A stretch of DNA of 64,000 nucleotides from Pseudaestuariivita atlantica (GCF_001205715.1 NZ_AQQZ01000001.1:248001-312000); one strand, 5' to 3'; counted from the stretch's first letter, positions 36,871 through 44,599 are shown. Notes: generated by a model not told the origin, from the sequence alone. Program-made: numbers and translations.

Positions 36871-37638
36871 ATGAAAAAACCCAAGTGGGTCATCGAGAAA
36901 GAGAAGGCGCGCCGTGCCGAGGCGTCGGAGACGTTGTGGCTGTTCGGCCTGCACGCGGTGCGGGATGCGCTGCGCAATCCCCGGCGCGAGAAACTGCGGC
37001 TGGTGGTGACGAAAAACGCGCTCGACCGGTTGGGGGACGCCGTGGGCGACATCGAGCCCGAGATCGCCGATGCGCGGAAGTTCCCGGTGCCGCTGGATTC
37101 CGGATCGGTGCACCAGGGCGCCGCGCTGGAGGTGCGTGCGCTGGATTGGGGGCCGCTGGCCGAGGTCTGTGCGCCCGTGGGGGCGGACCGCGTCGTGCTG
37201 CTCGACCGAGTGAGCGATCCGCATAACGTGGGTGCGATCCTGCGCTCGGCCGAGGTGTTCGGCGCGCGGGCGGTGATCGGGACCTTGCGCCATGCCGCGC
37301 CGGAGACGGGCGCGCTGGCCAAGACGGCCTCGGGCGCGCTGGAGCGTCAGCCCTACCTGCGGGAGCGCAACCTCGCCGAGACGATCAAGGCGCTGCAGGA
37401 GATGGGCTATACCGTGCTGGCGCTGGACGGCGAGGCGGACGAGACGCTGGAAGAGGCGGCAGCACCCGTCGCCGACCATCCCATCGCGCTGGTTTTCGGG
37501 GCCGAGGGGCCGGGTTTGCGCGAACGCACCAAGGACGTGGCGGACAAAGTGGTGAAGATCCCGTTCGCGGGCGCGTTCGGGTCGCTCAACGTGTCGAACG
37601 CCGCGGCGGTGGCGCTTTATGCGGTGCGGAACACCTGA
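36871..37638 (+). CDS. rlmB: 23S rRNA (guanosine-2'-O-)-methyltransferase, SpoU/TrmH family
   Basis: 255 aa. Short basic N-terminus, substrate-binding domain about 20-100 (LWLFGLHAVRDAL), then a SPOUT knot domain with motif 1 DPHNVGAILRSAEVFGA, motif 2 ALVFGAEGPGL and motif 3 SLNVSNAAAVALY. RlmB methylates G2251 of 23S rRNA in E. coli; a TrmH-like tRNA target cannot be excluded. The 3' end overlaps the convergent membrane-protein gene by 22 bp. Confidence 0.9.
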   Translation: MKKPKWVIEKEKARRAEASETLWLFGLHAVRDALRNPRREKLRLVVTKNALDRLGDAVGDIEPEIADARKFPVPLDSGSVHQGAALEVRALDWGPLAEVCAPVGADRVVLLDRVSDPHNVGAILRSAEVFGARAVIGTLRHAAPETGALAKTASGALERQPYLRERNLAETIKALQEMGYTVLALDGEADETLEEAAAPVADHPIALVFGAEGPGLRERTKDVADKVVKIPFAGAFGSLNVSNAAAVALYAVRNT

Positions 37639-38570
37639 TAACCCTTCCTGCTTTGCATCGGTTCGTCGGTGTCGCGCAGGAACTCGAAGATGCGCCCTTT
37701 GATCGACCAGCTGACGCCGAAGGCGACAAGCCCCAGCGCCTCGAACCAGAAGGTGAGGTCATAGCGGTTCCACGTGGCGAGCGCCGGGCTGTCTTCGCCG
37801 AGGAACAGGAACTTGGCACCCAGCGCGCCGATGGCGACGAGGATCAGGATGCCGCAGGTCTTGTAGAGGAGGTTGCGCCGGCGTTTGCGAGGATCGTCTT
37901 GGTGCGCACGGGCTTGCGCCGCGACGGTCTGGGGGCGCGGGAAGACGACATAGGCGAAATAGGCCAGCACGAGGAACATCACCAGCGCGCTGCCGTAATG
38001 GATGAAGGTCAGCATCCCGCCCGAGATGCCCAGCGTGCTCCAGAAATCGAACCCGACGCGCGCCGGTTCCAGCGCGGCGACCAGATCGGCGATCTTGTCG
38101 GGATCGGCTGACAGGATGATCTCGCGCGCGGCAGGCAGGTCGAGCCCGTCCTTGCCTGCCGCCCCGGTCAGGAACAGGCGCACGGTGTTGCCCGCGAAAT
38201 CCTCGCAACCCGACCCCGCCGTCGGCACCAGTGCCACGCCGAACGCGGCGAGACCGGCGAGGCGTGCCAGCCAGATGTCGCGCGGGTGATGACCGAGGTA
38301 GCCGTCCACCGCGACGGGCGCGCGGTAGAAGAACAGCAGCAGCACGCCGATGAAGCACAGCGATCCGACGAGGATGTCGCCGCCAAGACGGCTGTAATAA
38401 TAGTGGCTTATGGAATCGATGTCGGGGCAGGTATTGCCCAGCCACGTCACCGCCAGCAGCACGAAGGGCAGGCCGAGCGCGACCAGCCCCACGCCCTTGT
38501 TCACCGCTTCCAGCGAAACCCGGAACGGCAGGCCGTCACCCGGCCCGGTGGTTTGGGTCATCTGTTTCAT
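37617..38570 (-). CDS. Hypothetical multi-pass membrane protein
   Basis: 317 aa, not recognised. Hydrophobic segments near residues 27-50 (GLVALGLPFVLLAVTWLG), 65-82, 95-115, 200-220 and 245-265, with a final one near 285. Conserved-looking SISHYYYSRLGGDILVGSL follows the first helix, with a soluble loop about 115-190. GGAGA precedes ATG 38570; the ORF upstream to 38726 is not supported. The family often has HYYY before a helix, but no function is inferred. Confidence 0.65.
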   Translation of the reverse strand: MKQMTQTTGPGDGLPFRVSLEAVNKGVGLVALGLPFVLLAVTWLGNTCPDIDSISHYYYSRLGGDILVGSLCFIGVLLLFFYRAPVAVDGYLGHHPRDIWLARLAGLAAFGVALVPTAGSGCEDFAGNTVRLFLTGAAGKDGLDLPAAREIILSADPDKIADLVAALEPARVGFDFWSTLGISGGMLTFIHYGSALVMFLVLAYFAYVVFPRPQTVAAQARAHQDDPRKRRRNLLYKTCGILILVAIGALGAKFLFLGEDSPALATWNRYDLTFWFEALGLVAFGVSWSIKGRIFEFLRDTDEPMQSRKGYQVFRTA

Positions 38571-38700
38571 GGCAATTCTCCGTGCTGAAATGTCGTCAAT
38601 CAATGGCTTGATACTACCATAGATTGCATGTCGGACCAAACCCGGCCTTGAAACCTTGGGGTGCGGTCGCAATATCGGCCGGAACGCCAAGGGAGAGACC

Positions 38701-39036
38701 ATGCCGCACCCCACCAAGATCGCCACCTGTTGTTACTGTGGAACCCGCGCGGCGCTGGTGCTGAAAGGGCGTGAACGGCACGAACTGGCCTGTTCCGCCT
38801 GCGGGGCGCCCTTGCACAACCTCAAAATGCTGCCGAGCGCCAAGGCGAAGGGCGCGGTCGCCCATGAAGAGGCGGCGCAGCCTTTGGGCGGGTTCTTCAG
38901 CACGCTGCACGACAAGGCCGAGCTGCGGCAGATGCGGAAGAAGAAGGTCAAGTCGAAGGGCAAGAAGAAGCGCAAGGGCGGGATGGCGTGGTTTCTCGAC
39001 GAGGCGTTCGACGCGATCGAGGATATTTTCGACTGA
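38701..39036 (+). CDS. Small zinc-ribbon protein
   Basis: 111 aa. An N-terminal zinc ribbon with paired cysteines CCYC and CSAC (residues about 9-39). A middle region ends in a lysine-rich stretch (KKKVKSKGKKKRKGG), followed by a conserved-looking amphipathic tail (MAWFLDEAFDAIEDIFD). GGGAGAG seven bases before the ATG is a strong ribosome site. Nucleic-acid or ribosome association is plausible from the zinc ribbon plus basic tract, but this is inference. Confidence 0.75.
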   Translation: MPHPTKIATCCYCGTRAALVLKGRERHELACSACGAPLHNLKMLPSAKAKGAVAHEEAAQPLGGFFSTLHDKAELRQMRKKKVKSKGKKKRKGGMAWFLDEAFDAIEDIFD

Positions 39037-39052
39037 GCCGCTGATGCGCCCT

Positions 39053-39217
39053 GCGCGGAATCAAGGCCGCAGGCCGCCGCGCATCGCCGGGCCGCCCCCC
39101 CCGGCACGGCGATTTGGCTGACGCCAGCGCAACGCCCGCGCGCAGGGCGGGTTTGGCAGGCATAAAGCGCTTTAGAACCGATCATGGATCGCCGCACCGC
39201 GGCCCCGCGATGCGCGG
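39053..39217 (+). repeat. Dispersed intergenic element, copy 4 (C-G subtype)
   Basis: About 165 bp, starting 16 bp after the zinc-ribbon gene and ending 87 bp before ribB. Hairpin arms ATCGCC (39083-39088) and GGCGAT (39108-39113), third segment ATCGCC at 39188-39193. The 3' end CCGCGGCCCCGCGATGCGCGG is a near inverted copy of the 5' CCGCCGCGCATCGCCGGG. Confidence 0.85.
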
Positions 39218-39304
39218 CTTTGTCCGTTTTCGCCGCAGCGTCGGGGCTGGTCACCATGGCCGGTATGTCTTAAGTGGCGCGGGACGAGCGCAAGGACACC
39301 TCCC

Positions 39305-40429
39305 ATGAGCTATGAACAACCCGGACCGGTCGAAGAAACGTGGCGCGACGCGATCTCGTCGGTCGAGGAGATCATCGAGGATGCCCGCAACGGGCGGATG
39401 TTCATCCTTGTCGACCACGAGGACCGCGAGAACGAGGGCGACCTCGTTATCCCCGCCCAGATGGCGACGCCGGATGCGATCAACTTCATGGCCAAGCACG
39501 GGCGCGGTCTGATCTGCTTGTCGCTCACGGCCGAGCGGCTGGACGCGCTGGGGCTGGAGTTGATGTCCACCAACAATTCCTCGCGTCACGAAACCGCGTT
39601 CACCGTGTCGATCGAGGCGCGCGAGGGCGTGACGACGGGCATTTCCGCGCATGACCGCGCGCGCACGGTGGCGGTGGCGATCGACAGCGCCTCGACCGAG
39701 GCGGATATCGCCACGCCCGGCCACGTCTTCCCGCTGCGCGCCAAGAAGGGCGGCGTTCTGGTTCGGGCCGGTCACACCGAGGCGGCGGTCGATATCTCGC
39801 GCCTTGCGGGGCTGAACCCGTCGGGCGTGATCTGCGAGATCATGAACGAGGACGGCAGCATGTCGCGCCTGCCGGAGCTGGTGTCCTTCGCGCAGTTGCA
39901 CGGGCTGAAGATCGGCACGATCAGCGACCTGATCGCCTATCGCCGCCGTCACGACAACCTTGTCGGCGTGCGCCGCGAAGAGACGATCACCAGCGAGTTC
40001 GGCGGTGAATGGACGCTGCGCATCTATACCGACGAAACGCAGGGTGCCGAGCATATCGTGCTGATCAAGGGCGATATCTCGACCTCTGAGCCGGTGCTGG
40101 TGCGGATGCACGCGATGGACCCGATGCTGGACGTGGTGGGGATCGGCCCCAAGGGCCGCGCCGACGAGTTCCGCGACTGCATGATGGCGGTGGAGGCCGA
40201 GGGCCGGGGCGTGATCGTGCTCTTGCGCGACACCACGATGAAGCTGCAACCCGAGGCGGGCGTGTCGCCGCACACGCTGAAGCAATACGGGCTGGGGGCG
40301 CAGATCCTGTCGTCGCTGGGCCTGTCGGACCTTGTCCTGCTGACCAATTCGTCGGCGCCAAAGGTGGTGGGTCTTGATGCCTACGGGCTGGAGATCGTGG
40401 GCACGCGCAAGATATCGGAGCTGGGCTGA
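39305..40429 (+). CDS. ribB: 3,4-dihydroxy-2-butanone 4-phosphate synthase with degenerate GTP cyclohydrolase II domain
   Basis: 374 aa. The N-terminal RibB domain (about 15-215) is intact: VDHEDRENEGDLVI, SRHETAFTVSIEA, RAGHTEAAVDI. It makes the four-carbon unit of riboflavin from ribulose 5-phosphate. The C-terminal half (about 220-374) aligns with GTP cyclohydrolase II but lacks the zinc-binding C-x10-C-x-C and the usual RCDCG; here it reads VRMHAMDPMLDVVGIG. RibA activity must therefore come from another gene. Its stop overlaps the ribH start (TGATG). Confidence 0.92.
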   Translation: MSYEQPGPVEETWRDAISSVEEIIEDARNGRMFILVDHEDRENEGDLVIPAQMATPDAINFMAKHGRGLICLSLTAERLDALGLELMSTNNSSRHETAFTVSIEAREGVTTGISAHDRARTVAVAIDSASTEADIATPGHVFPLRAKKGGVLVRAGHTEAAVDISRLAGLNPSGVICEIMNEDGSMSRLPELVSFAQLHGLKIGTISDLIAYRRRHDNLVGVRREETITSEFGGEWTLRIYTDETQGAEHIVLIKGDISTSEPVLVRMHAMDPMLDVVGIGPKGRADEFRDCMMAVEAEGRGVIVLLRDTTMKLQPEAGVSPHTLKQYGLGAQILSSLGLSDLVLLTNSSAPKVVGLDAYGLEIVGTRKISELG

Positions 40430-40965
40430 TGGCCGCGAACGAACAGCATTACACGCTTGACCGTCCGTCCTTTGACGAGGGGCCGAAGATCCTGATCGTG
40501 GTGGCGCCTTACTACAAGGACATCGCCGACGACCTCGTCGCGGGCGCGCGGGCCGAGGTGGAGGCCGCGGGTGGCACCAGCGAGGTGGTCGAGGTGCCCG
40601 GAGCGCTGGAAGTGCCCACGGCCATCGGCATCGCCGAACGGCTGGGCGATTTCGACGGCTACGTGGCGCTGGGCTGCGTGATCCGGGGCGAGACGACGCA
40701 TTACGAGACCGTGTGCAACGACTCGTCGCGCGCGATCCAGCTGCTGGGCCTGCAGGGTCTGTGCATCGGCAACGGCATCCTGACGGTGGAGACCCGTGCG
40801 CAGGCCGAAGTGCGCGCCGGCGTGCAGAACAAGGGCGGGGGTGCTGCGGCAGCGGCGCTGCACCTGATCGCGCTGACCCGCCGGTTCGGCGGGGCGCGGG
40901 GCGGAGTCGGCTTCAAGCCGCTGGGCGAGGACACGATCCTTGCCACCGGGGGCACGACGGTATGA
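40429..40965 (+). CDS. ribH: 6,7-dimethyl-8-ribityllumazine synthase
   Basis: 178 aa. Condenses the RibB product with the pyrimidine to lumazine. Motifs: ILIVVAPYYKDIAD, VPGALEVPTAI, ALGCVIRGETTHYETV (catalytic His region) and GNGILTVE. Overlaps ribB by 1 bp and nusB by 4 bp, so the three are translationally coupled. Confidence 0.95.
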   Translation: MAANEQHYTLDRPSFDEGPKILIVVAPYYKDIADDLVAGARAEVEAAGGTSEVVEVPGALEVPTAIGIAERLGDFDGYVALGCVIRGETTHYETVCNDSSRAIQLLGLQGLCIGNGILTVETRAQAEVRAGVQNKGGGAAAAALHLIALTRRFGGARGGVGFKPLGEDTILATGGTTV

Positions 40966-41438
40966 CCGAGCCGAAATTGTCGGGCAACCAGAAGCGCAAG
41001 ATGCGCTCTGCCGCGCGGCTTTACGCCGTGCAGGCGCTGTACCAGATGGAGATGTCGGACCACACGGTCGACCGGGTGAAGCGGGAATTCCTCGACCACC
41101 GGTTCGGGGCGGTGGTCGATGGCGAAGAGTGGATCGACGGGGACGTGGACCTGTTCCGCGCGGTGATCGAGCGGGCGGTCAATTACCAGGCGCCGATCGA
41201 CCAGATGACGGACCGGGCGCTGGTGGCCAAGTGGCCCATCGCGCGGATCGATCCGACCCTGCGGGCGCTCTTCCGCGCGGCGGGGGCCGAGTTCGGCCTT
41301 AAGGACGCGCCGCCCAAGGTGGTGATCACCGAATACGTGGACGTGGCGCGCGCCTTCTTCCCCGAGGGCCGGGAGCCGAGTTTCGTGAACGCGGTCCTTG
41401 ACCACATGGCGCGCGAGGCGGTGCCGGACGCCTTTTGA
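40962..41438 (+). CDS. nusB: Transcription antitermination factor NusB
   Basis: 158 aa, all-helical. SARLYAVQALYQMEM at the N-terminus and VVITEYVDVARAFFPEGREP with FVNAVLDHMA at the C-terminus are the NusB signature. Pairs with NusE/S10 on boxA of rRNA operons. ATG overlaps the ribH stop (ATGA), the usual riboflavin-nusB arrangement. Confidence 0.95.
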   Translation: MTEPKLSGNQKRKMRSAARLYAVQALYQMEMSDHTVDRVKREFLDHRFGAVVDGEEWIDGDVDLFRAVIERAVNYQAPIDQMTDRALVAKWPIARIDPTLRALFRAAGAEFGLKDAPPKVVITEYVDVARAFFPEGREPSFVNAVLDHMAREAVPDAF

Positions 41439-41483
41439 GCCGCGTCTTGCCGGAATGAACGCCCGAGGGCGTGCTTTTCCCAC

Positions 41484-41529
41484 CTGGGGGGCCAGCCCCC
41501 CAGACCCCCATGCCGGGGCGCTGCCCCGG
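41484..41529. terminator. Double hairpin between nusB and the convergent operon
   Basis: Stem 1: CTGGGGGG / CCCCCCAG with loop CCAG (41484-41503). Stem 2: CCGGGGC / GCCCCGG with loop GCT (41513-41529). Very GC-rich without T-runs; likely stops or protects transcripts from both sides. Confidence 0.6.
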
Positions 41530-41533
41530 ACCC

Positions 41534-41558
41534 CGAGGTATTTGTCGAACCGAAGAAG
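41534..41558 (+). repeat. Intergenic TATTT...GAAGAAG motif, second copy
   Basis: GAGGTATTTGTCGAACC then GAAGAAG, related to 14326-14347. Here it directly follows the double hairpin and touches the stop codon of the convergent gene. Confidence 0.45.
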
Positions 41559-41559
41559 A

Positions 41560-42345
41560 TCAGTCCGGTGACGGGGTGGTGAGGCGGTAGCGCGTGCGTT
41601 CCTCGGGCAGGAGCAGGTAGATTTCATCCGGCGGAGTAACGAGGGCGTGCTGCATGATGAGCGGGTCGATTCCCATCGTGTCGAGGTAGGCCATGACCTT
41701 GCCCTGGCCGCGCTGGATGTTGGAGACGGCGAGGAAGGCGGGCAGGACGGTGTTTTCGCCGAAATAGTGCTGGTGCACGCCGAGGGCGGCGTCGTCGGCG
41801 GCGGTGCGGGAGGTGCCGGCGGCGAAGATGTAGGGGCAGGCGGAGAGGCAGATGTCGCCGTCTTGCATCACCGTGGCGAGGTTTGAGCCGCGGATCATGC
41901 GGCCGATGGCGAGCGCGTCGGGGACCGAGCCTCCCGGTGAGTGGAGGCGGATGGATTGCGTTGCGGGGGCGGCGTCGAGCGCCGCGCGGAAGCGGGGGGC
42001 GTCGCCGTCGCGGATCGTGCCGGTCAGCGTCATCGTGTTGTCCGCGCCGGGGGTGAAGAGGAGTTGCGAGGGCATGTCACCCGGCGTTTGCAGGGGCGAG
42101 GCGGGGCGGCCCGGTTGCGGCTCCCAGTCGGTGCGGTAGCGGCGGGTCTGGTCACCTGGCAGCACAGGCTGGGTGAGATTCGGGGCCTGCGAGGGTTGCA
42201 GGAGGCGCGGCAGGGTGGGGGCGATGTCGACCGTGAGGATCACGAGGCCGATCGCCACCTGCAGAAGCAGGATCACCCGCAGCATATAGCCGGGGCCGCG
42301 CCTTTGCGTGTCGGGCAGCGGATCGGGGGCGGTGGCGTCAGTCAT
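41560..42345 (-). CDS. Membrane-anchored ClpP/crotonase-like periplasmic protein
   Basis: 261 aa. N-terminal anchor (about 19-41, GYMLRVILLLQVAIGLVIL), a Pro/Gln-rich linker, then a ClpP/crotonase-type fold. IRLHSPGGSVPDALAIGRMI resembles the oxyanion-hole SPGG segment, and GDICLSACPYIFAAG the nucleophile helix of ClpP-like and COG3904-type periplasmic proteins (Ser in SAC). A following HQHY could hold the histidine. Probably a periplasmic serine peptidase or pseudoenzyme. The start overlaps the upstream coiled-coil gene by 4 bp (ATGA). Confidence 0.7.
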   Translation of the reverse strand: MTDATAPDPLPDTQRRGPGYMLRVILLLQVAIGLVILTVDIAPTLPRLLQPSQAPNLTQPVLPGDQTRRYRTDWEPQPGRPASPLQTPGDMPSQLLFTPGADNTMTLTGTIRDGDAPRFRAALDAAPATQSIRLHSPGGSVPDALAIGRMIRGSNLATVMQDGDICLSACPYIFAAGTSRTAADDAALGVHQHYFGENTVLPAFLAVSNIQRGQGKVMAYLDTMGIDPLIMQHALVTPPDEIYLLLPEERTRYRLTTPSPD

Positions 42346-43622
42346 GCGCCGCTCCGCTTGTCGGGGTTGAGGGGCACGGGGGCGGGCGGTTCGGAGGTTT
42401 GCGGGGCGGGATGCGAGGCGCGTTCCACCTCCCGCAGGGCGGTCACGGCGGCGCGGAGTTCCGACAGGGTGAGCGTGTCCTCGATGGGCACGCGGGCCTC
42501 GGACGCGCGCATGGCGGCGTGGGCGACGGCGATTATGAGGACGAGCACGCCGGGCAGGAGGTCGATGGCGATGGCGCCCGCCCAGGATGGCACGAAGTCC
42601 CCGGCATAGCGGATGACCGCGTCGGCGGTGGAGATGGGAGTGTAGGTCGTCTCTGCCGGGGCGGGGAGCGCCATGACGGCTTGCGCAGCGAGCGACAGGG
42701 TTTCGGCGCGCTGGGCCATGGCGGCGAGGACAGCGTCGATCGTGGCCTGCTGGCCCGTGGCGACGTCGGCGCGGGCGTCGAGGTCGGGCACGACGACCAC
42801 CGCCGCGAGGTCTTGCGCGGCGCGTTCGACGAGGGGGGCGACCGACAGCTGGCGCAGCTTGGCGATGAGGCCGGCGAGGCGCACGGCTTCTTCGGAGAAG
42901 AGGATCGAACGGGCCTCGACCGCGCCCTGTTCGACGGTAAGCGCGCGCATCCGGGACAGGATGGCGTTGCCTTCGTCGAAGGCGGCGGCGACGCGGGGGG
43001 ATTGCGCGGCGATCTGGGCCTCGAGCCCCTGAAGCTCGGCGCTTTTCTGGCGGAGGATGCGGAAGACGGCGCCGCGCCCGGCGAGGCCCGAGAGATCGCC
43101 CGCGGCCTCCTGTTCGCTGAGGTCCTCGAGCGTGGTGCGCATCCGCGCGACATCGCGTTCGAGCGACTGGCCCGATACCGCGATCAGGTTCGCCTGTTCC
43201 AGCGCCGTCTGGTAATCCTGCACGGTGCGGGCGAGGTGTTGTTCGACGGCAGCCGATCCGGCAAGCGCGGCGGCGTTCAGCCATGACGACATCGCCACGA
43301 TGGCCGCCGATCCGAGGCACATCGCGACGAACAGTTGCGCCCGGCGTCCCGCGGTGCGGATCGCGGGAAACAGGCGGAGCATGTAGGACCAGAAGACGAA
43401 GATGCCCACGGATACGGCGATGGAATAGGCGGCGGCGGCGAGGAAGCTGAGCGCGCCGGTGCCGTCAAGCAGCGAGGAGACGCCGAGATAGGTGTAGATG
43501 CCCGAAGCGCAGGCCAGAACGCCAAGCGCGGTGCCGGTTATCGTGTCGAGCCAGCCCAGGTGGTGCGCGATCTCGCGCGCCTGGCGCAGTTCGTAGCCGG
43601 AAGGCGTGGGGTCGGGCATCAT
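42342..43622 (-). CDS. Hypothetical membrane protein with long coiled coil
   Basis: 426 aa, unrecognised. Three N-terminal helices (about 28-50, 58-80 and 95-120), a helical coiled-coil region (about 125-285; LERDVARMRTTLEDLSEQEA, RQKSAELQGLEAQIAAQ), a further helix near 355-378 (IAIDLLPGVLVLIIAVAHA) and a cytoplasmic Pro-rich tail. Topology suggests the coiled coil is extracytoplasmic. Translationally coupled to the ClpP-like protein, so the two probably form a complex. Function unknown. Confidence 0.65.
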   Translation of the reverse strand: MMPDPTPSGYELRQAREIAHHLGWLDTITGTALGVLACASGIYTYLGVSSLLDGTGALSFLAAAAYSIAVSVGIFVFWSYMLRLFPAIRTAGRRAQLFVAMCLGSAAIVAMSSWLNAAALAGSAAVEQHLARTVQDYQTALEQANLIAVSGQSLERDVARMRTTLEDLSEQEAAGDLSGLAGRGAVFRILRQKSAELQGLEAQIAAQSPRVAAAFDEGNAILSRMRALTVEQGAVEARSILFSEEAVRLAGLIAKLRQLSVAPLVERAAQDLAAVVVVPDLDARADVATGQQATIDAVLAAMAQRAETLSLAAQAVMALPAPAETTYTPISTADAVIRYAGDFVPSWAGAIAIDLLPGVLVLIIAVAHAAMRASEARVPIEDTLTLSELRAAVTALREVERASHPAPQTSEPPAPVPLNPDKRSGA

Positions 43623-43778
43623 GTGCTCCTGCGTGAAAATGCCGGGTCATAGCGGCGGATAATCGCGCAATGCGCAAGCGGTTCACCGAATTTTGACAGA
43701 AAAATGGCGAGATAGCGCCCGAGGCGCTTGAAACCGCGCGAGGTTCGCGTAACTTGTATTGTGCACACGGAGGGGAAG

Positions 43779-43916
43779 ATGCTGATACTCACATCCCGAC
43801 TTTCGGACGCTTTGAAGGCGCTGCGCGACTGGCTTGATGGCCTTGTCGAGCCCGAAGGCGCGCGGGATTACGTGCCGATCCCGGTGAAGGCCGAAAAGCC
43901 GAAGCGCAAGATCTGA
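43779..43916 (+). CDS. 45-aa small protein with its own ribosome site and terminator
   Basis: 45 aa: an amphipathic helix (LTSRLSDALKALRDWLDGLV) followed by a Pro/Lys tail (VPIPVKAEKPKRKI). GGAGGGGA four bases upstream of ATG 43779 is among the best ribosome sites in the window, and a rho-independent terminator begins 21 bp after the stop. A longer in-frame ORF from 43728 is less likely. No family recognised. Confidence 0.65.
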   Translation: MLILTSRLSDALKALRDWLDGLVEPEGARDYVPIPVKAEKPKRKI

Positions 43917-43937
43917 TCACGCCCCTGTTTTGGTTCG

Positions 43938-43965
43938 AAACCCCGGCATCCGTCGGGGTTTTGTC
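43938..43965. terminator. Bidirectional rho-independent terminator
   Basis: AAACCCCG / CGGGGTTT stem (43938-43945 and 43954-43961) then TTGTCGTTTT. On the minus strand it would end transcripts coming from the arsR-SRPBCC operon. Confidence 0.85.
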
Positions 43966-43987
43966 GTTTTAAGGGGGTGCGAAGGCG

Positions 43988-44176
43988 GCGGGACCGCACC
44001 AACCGATGGGTAATCTCATTCCCGAGGACCTGTATATACAGGTGGGCGCCAGGTAACCGAACCAGGGCTCGGACAGAGCCAGCTCCCTCGGAATTGCTTA
44101 AGGCCACCGGAATGCTACCGATATCGAGAAGGGCAGAACCCGCCTCGGCGAGAGATAGGGCGCTGGGTGGTCCCGC
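43988..44176. ncRNA. Candidate structured RNA, identity and strand unknown
   Basis: 189 nt without a supported gene. GCGGGACC (43988-43995) pairs perfectly with GGTCCCGC (44169-44176), extended by ACC/GGT. Inside, GGTA plus CATTCC pairs with GGAATG plus TACC (44010-44022 / 44109-44119). Local hairpins are ACCTGTATATACAGGT, GGCTC-GGACA-GAGCC and a CGAG/CTCG hairpin around GGGCAGAACCC. No promoter is obvious on either strand; on the minus strand it could be the 3' UTR of the SRPBCC mRNA. Features of tmRNA, RNase P RNA and SRP RNA are absent, and a 6S-like long hairpin is not evident. Confidence 0.35.
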
Positions 44177-44191
44177 GCAAGGGGTGCGGCG

Positions 44192-44599
44192 TCAGGTCAT
44201 GTCGTGCAGGTTGCCGAGGAAGCCGTGCCAGCCCTTGTCGAGGGCGAGGACGAGGCCATAGGCGTCGGCGGTGTCGGGCAGGCCGGTATGGGTGAGCGTG
44301 AGGCGGGTGCCACCGGGGGCGGGGGCGAGGTCCCATGTGACTTGCGTCATGTGGCCGCCCAATGGGCCGACGGTGAAATCCCATGTCATGCGGGTTGGTG
44401 CGTCCATGCCCGTGACGCGGCCCCAGCACATGCGGTCGCCGTCCTTGGCGGAGACCAGCGTGAAATCCGCCCCATCCGACAGGTCGGCCTTGGCGGGGTG
44501 GAACCAGCGGCCAAGCTTTTCCGCCCCGGTCAGGTAGCCCCAGACGGTGGCGGGGTCGGTGGGCAGGTACACGGACTTGGAAATGGTGATGCCGGTCAT
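44192..44599 (-). CDS. SRPBCC (AHSA1-like) domain protein
   Basis: 135 aa START/Bet v1-like fold. SKSVYLPTDPATVWGYLTGAE at the N-terminus, then the conserved WFHPAKADLSDGADF and TRMTWDF strands and the C-terminal helix GLVLALDKGWHGFLGNL. Typical partner of ArsR-family repressors (activator of Hsp90-type domain proteins). Overlaps the arsR stop by 4 bp (ATGA). Confidence 0.88.
   Translation of the reverse strand: MTGITISKSVYLPTDPATVWGYLTGAEKLGRWFHPAKADLSDGADFTLVSAKDGDRMCWGRVTGMDAPTRMTWDFTVGPLGGHMTQVTWDLAPAPGGTRLTLTHTGLPDTADAYGLVLALDKGWHGFLGNLHDMT

Noticed and set aside
43988-44176. Call as 6S, tmRNA, SRP or RNase P RNA
   Set aside because: No tag reading frame, GGAA tetraloop region, P4 signature or 6S-like single long hairpin could be found, so only an unassigned structured RNA is reported.
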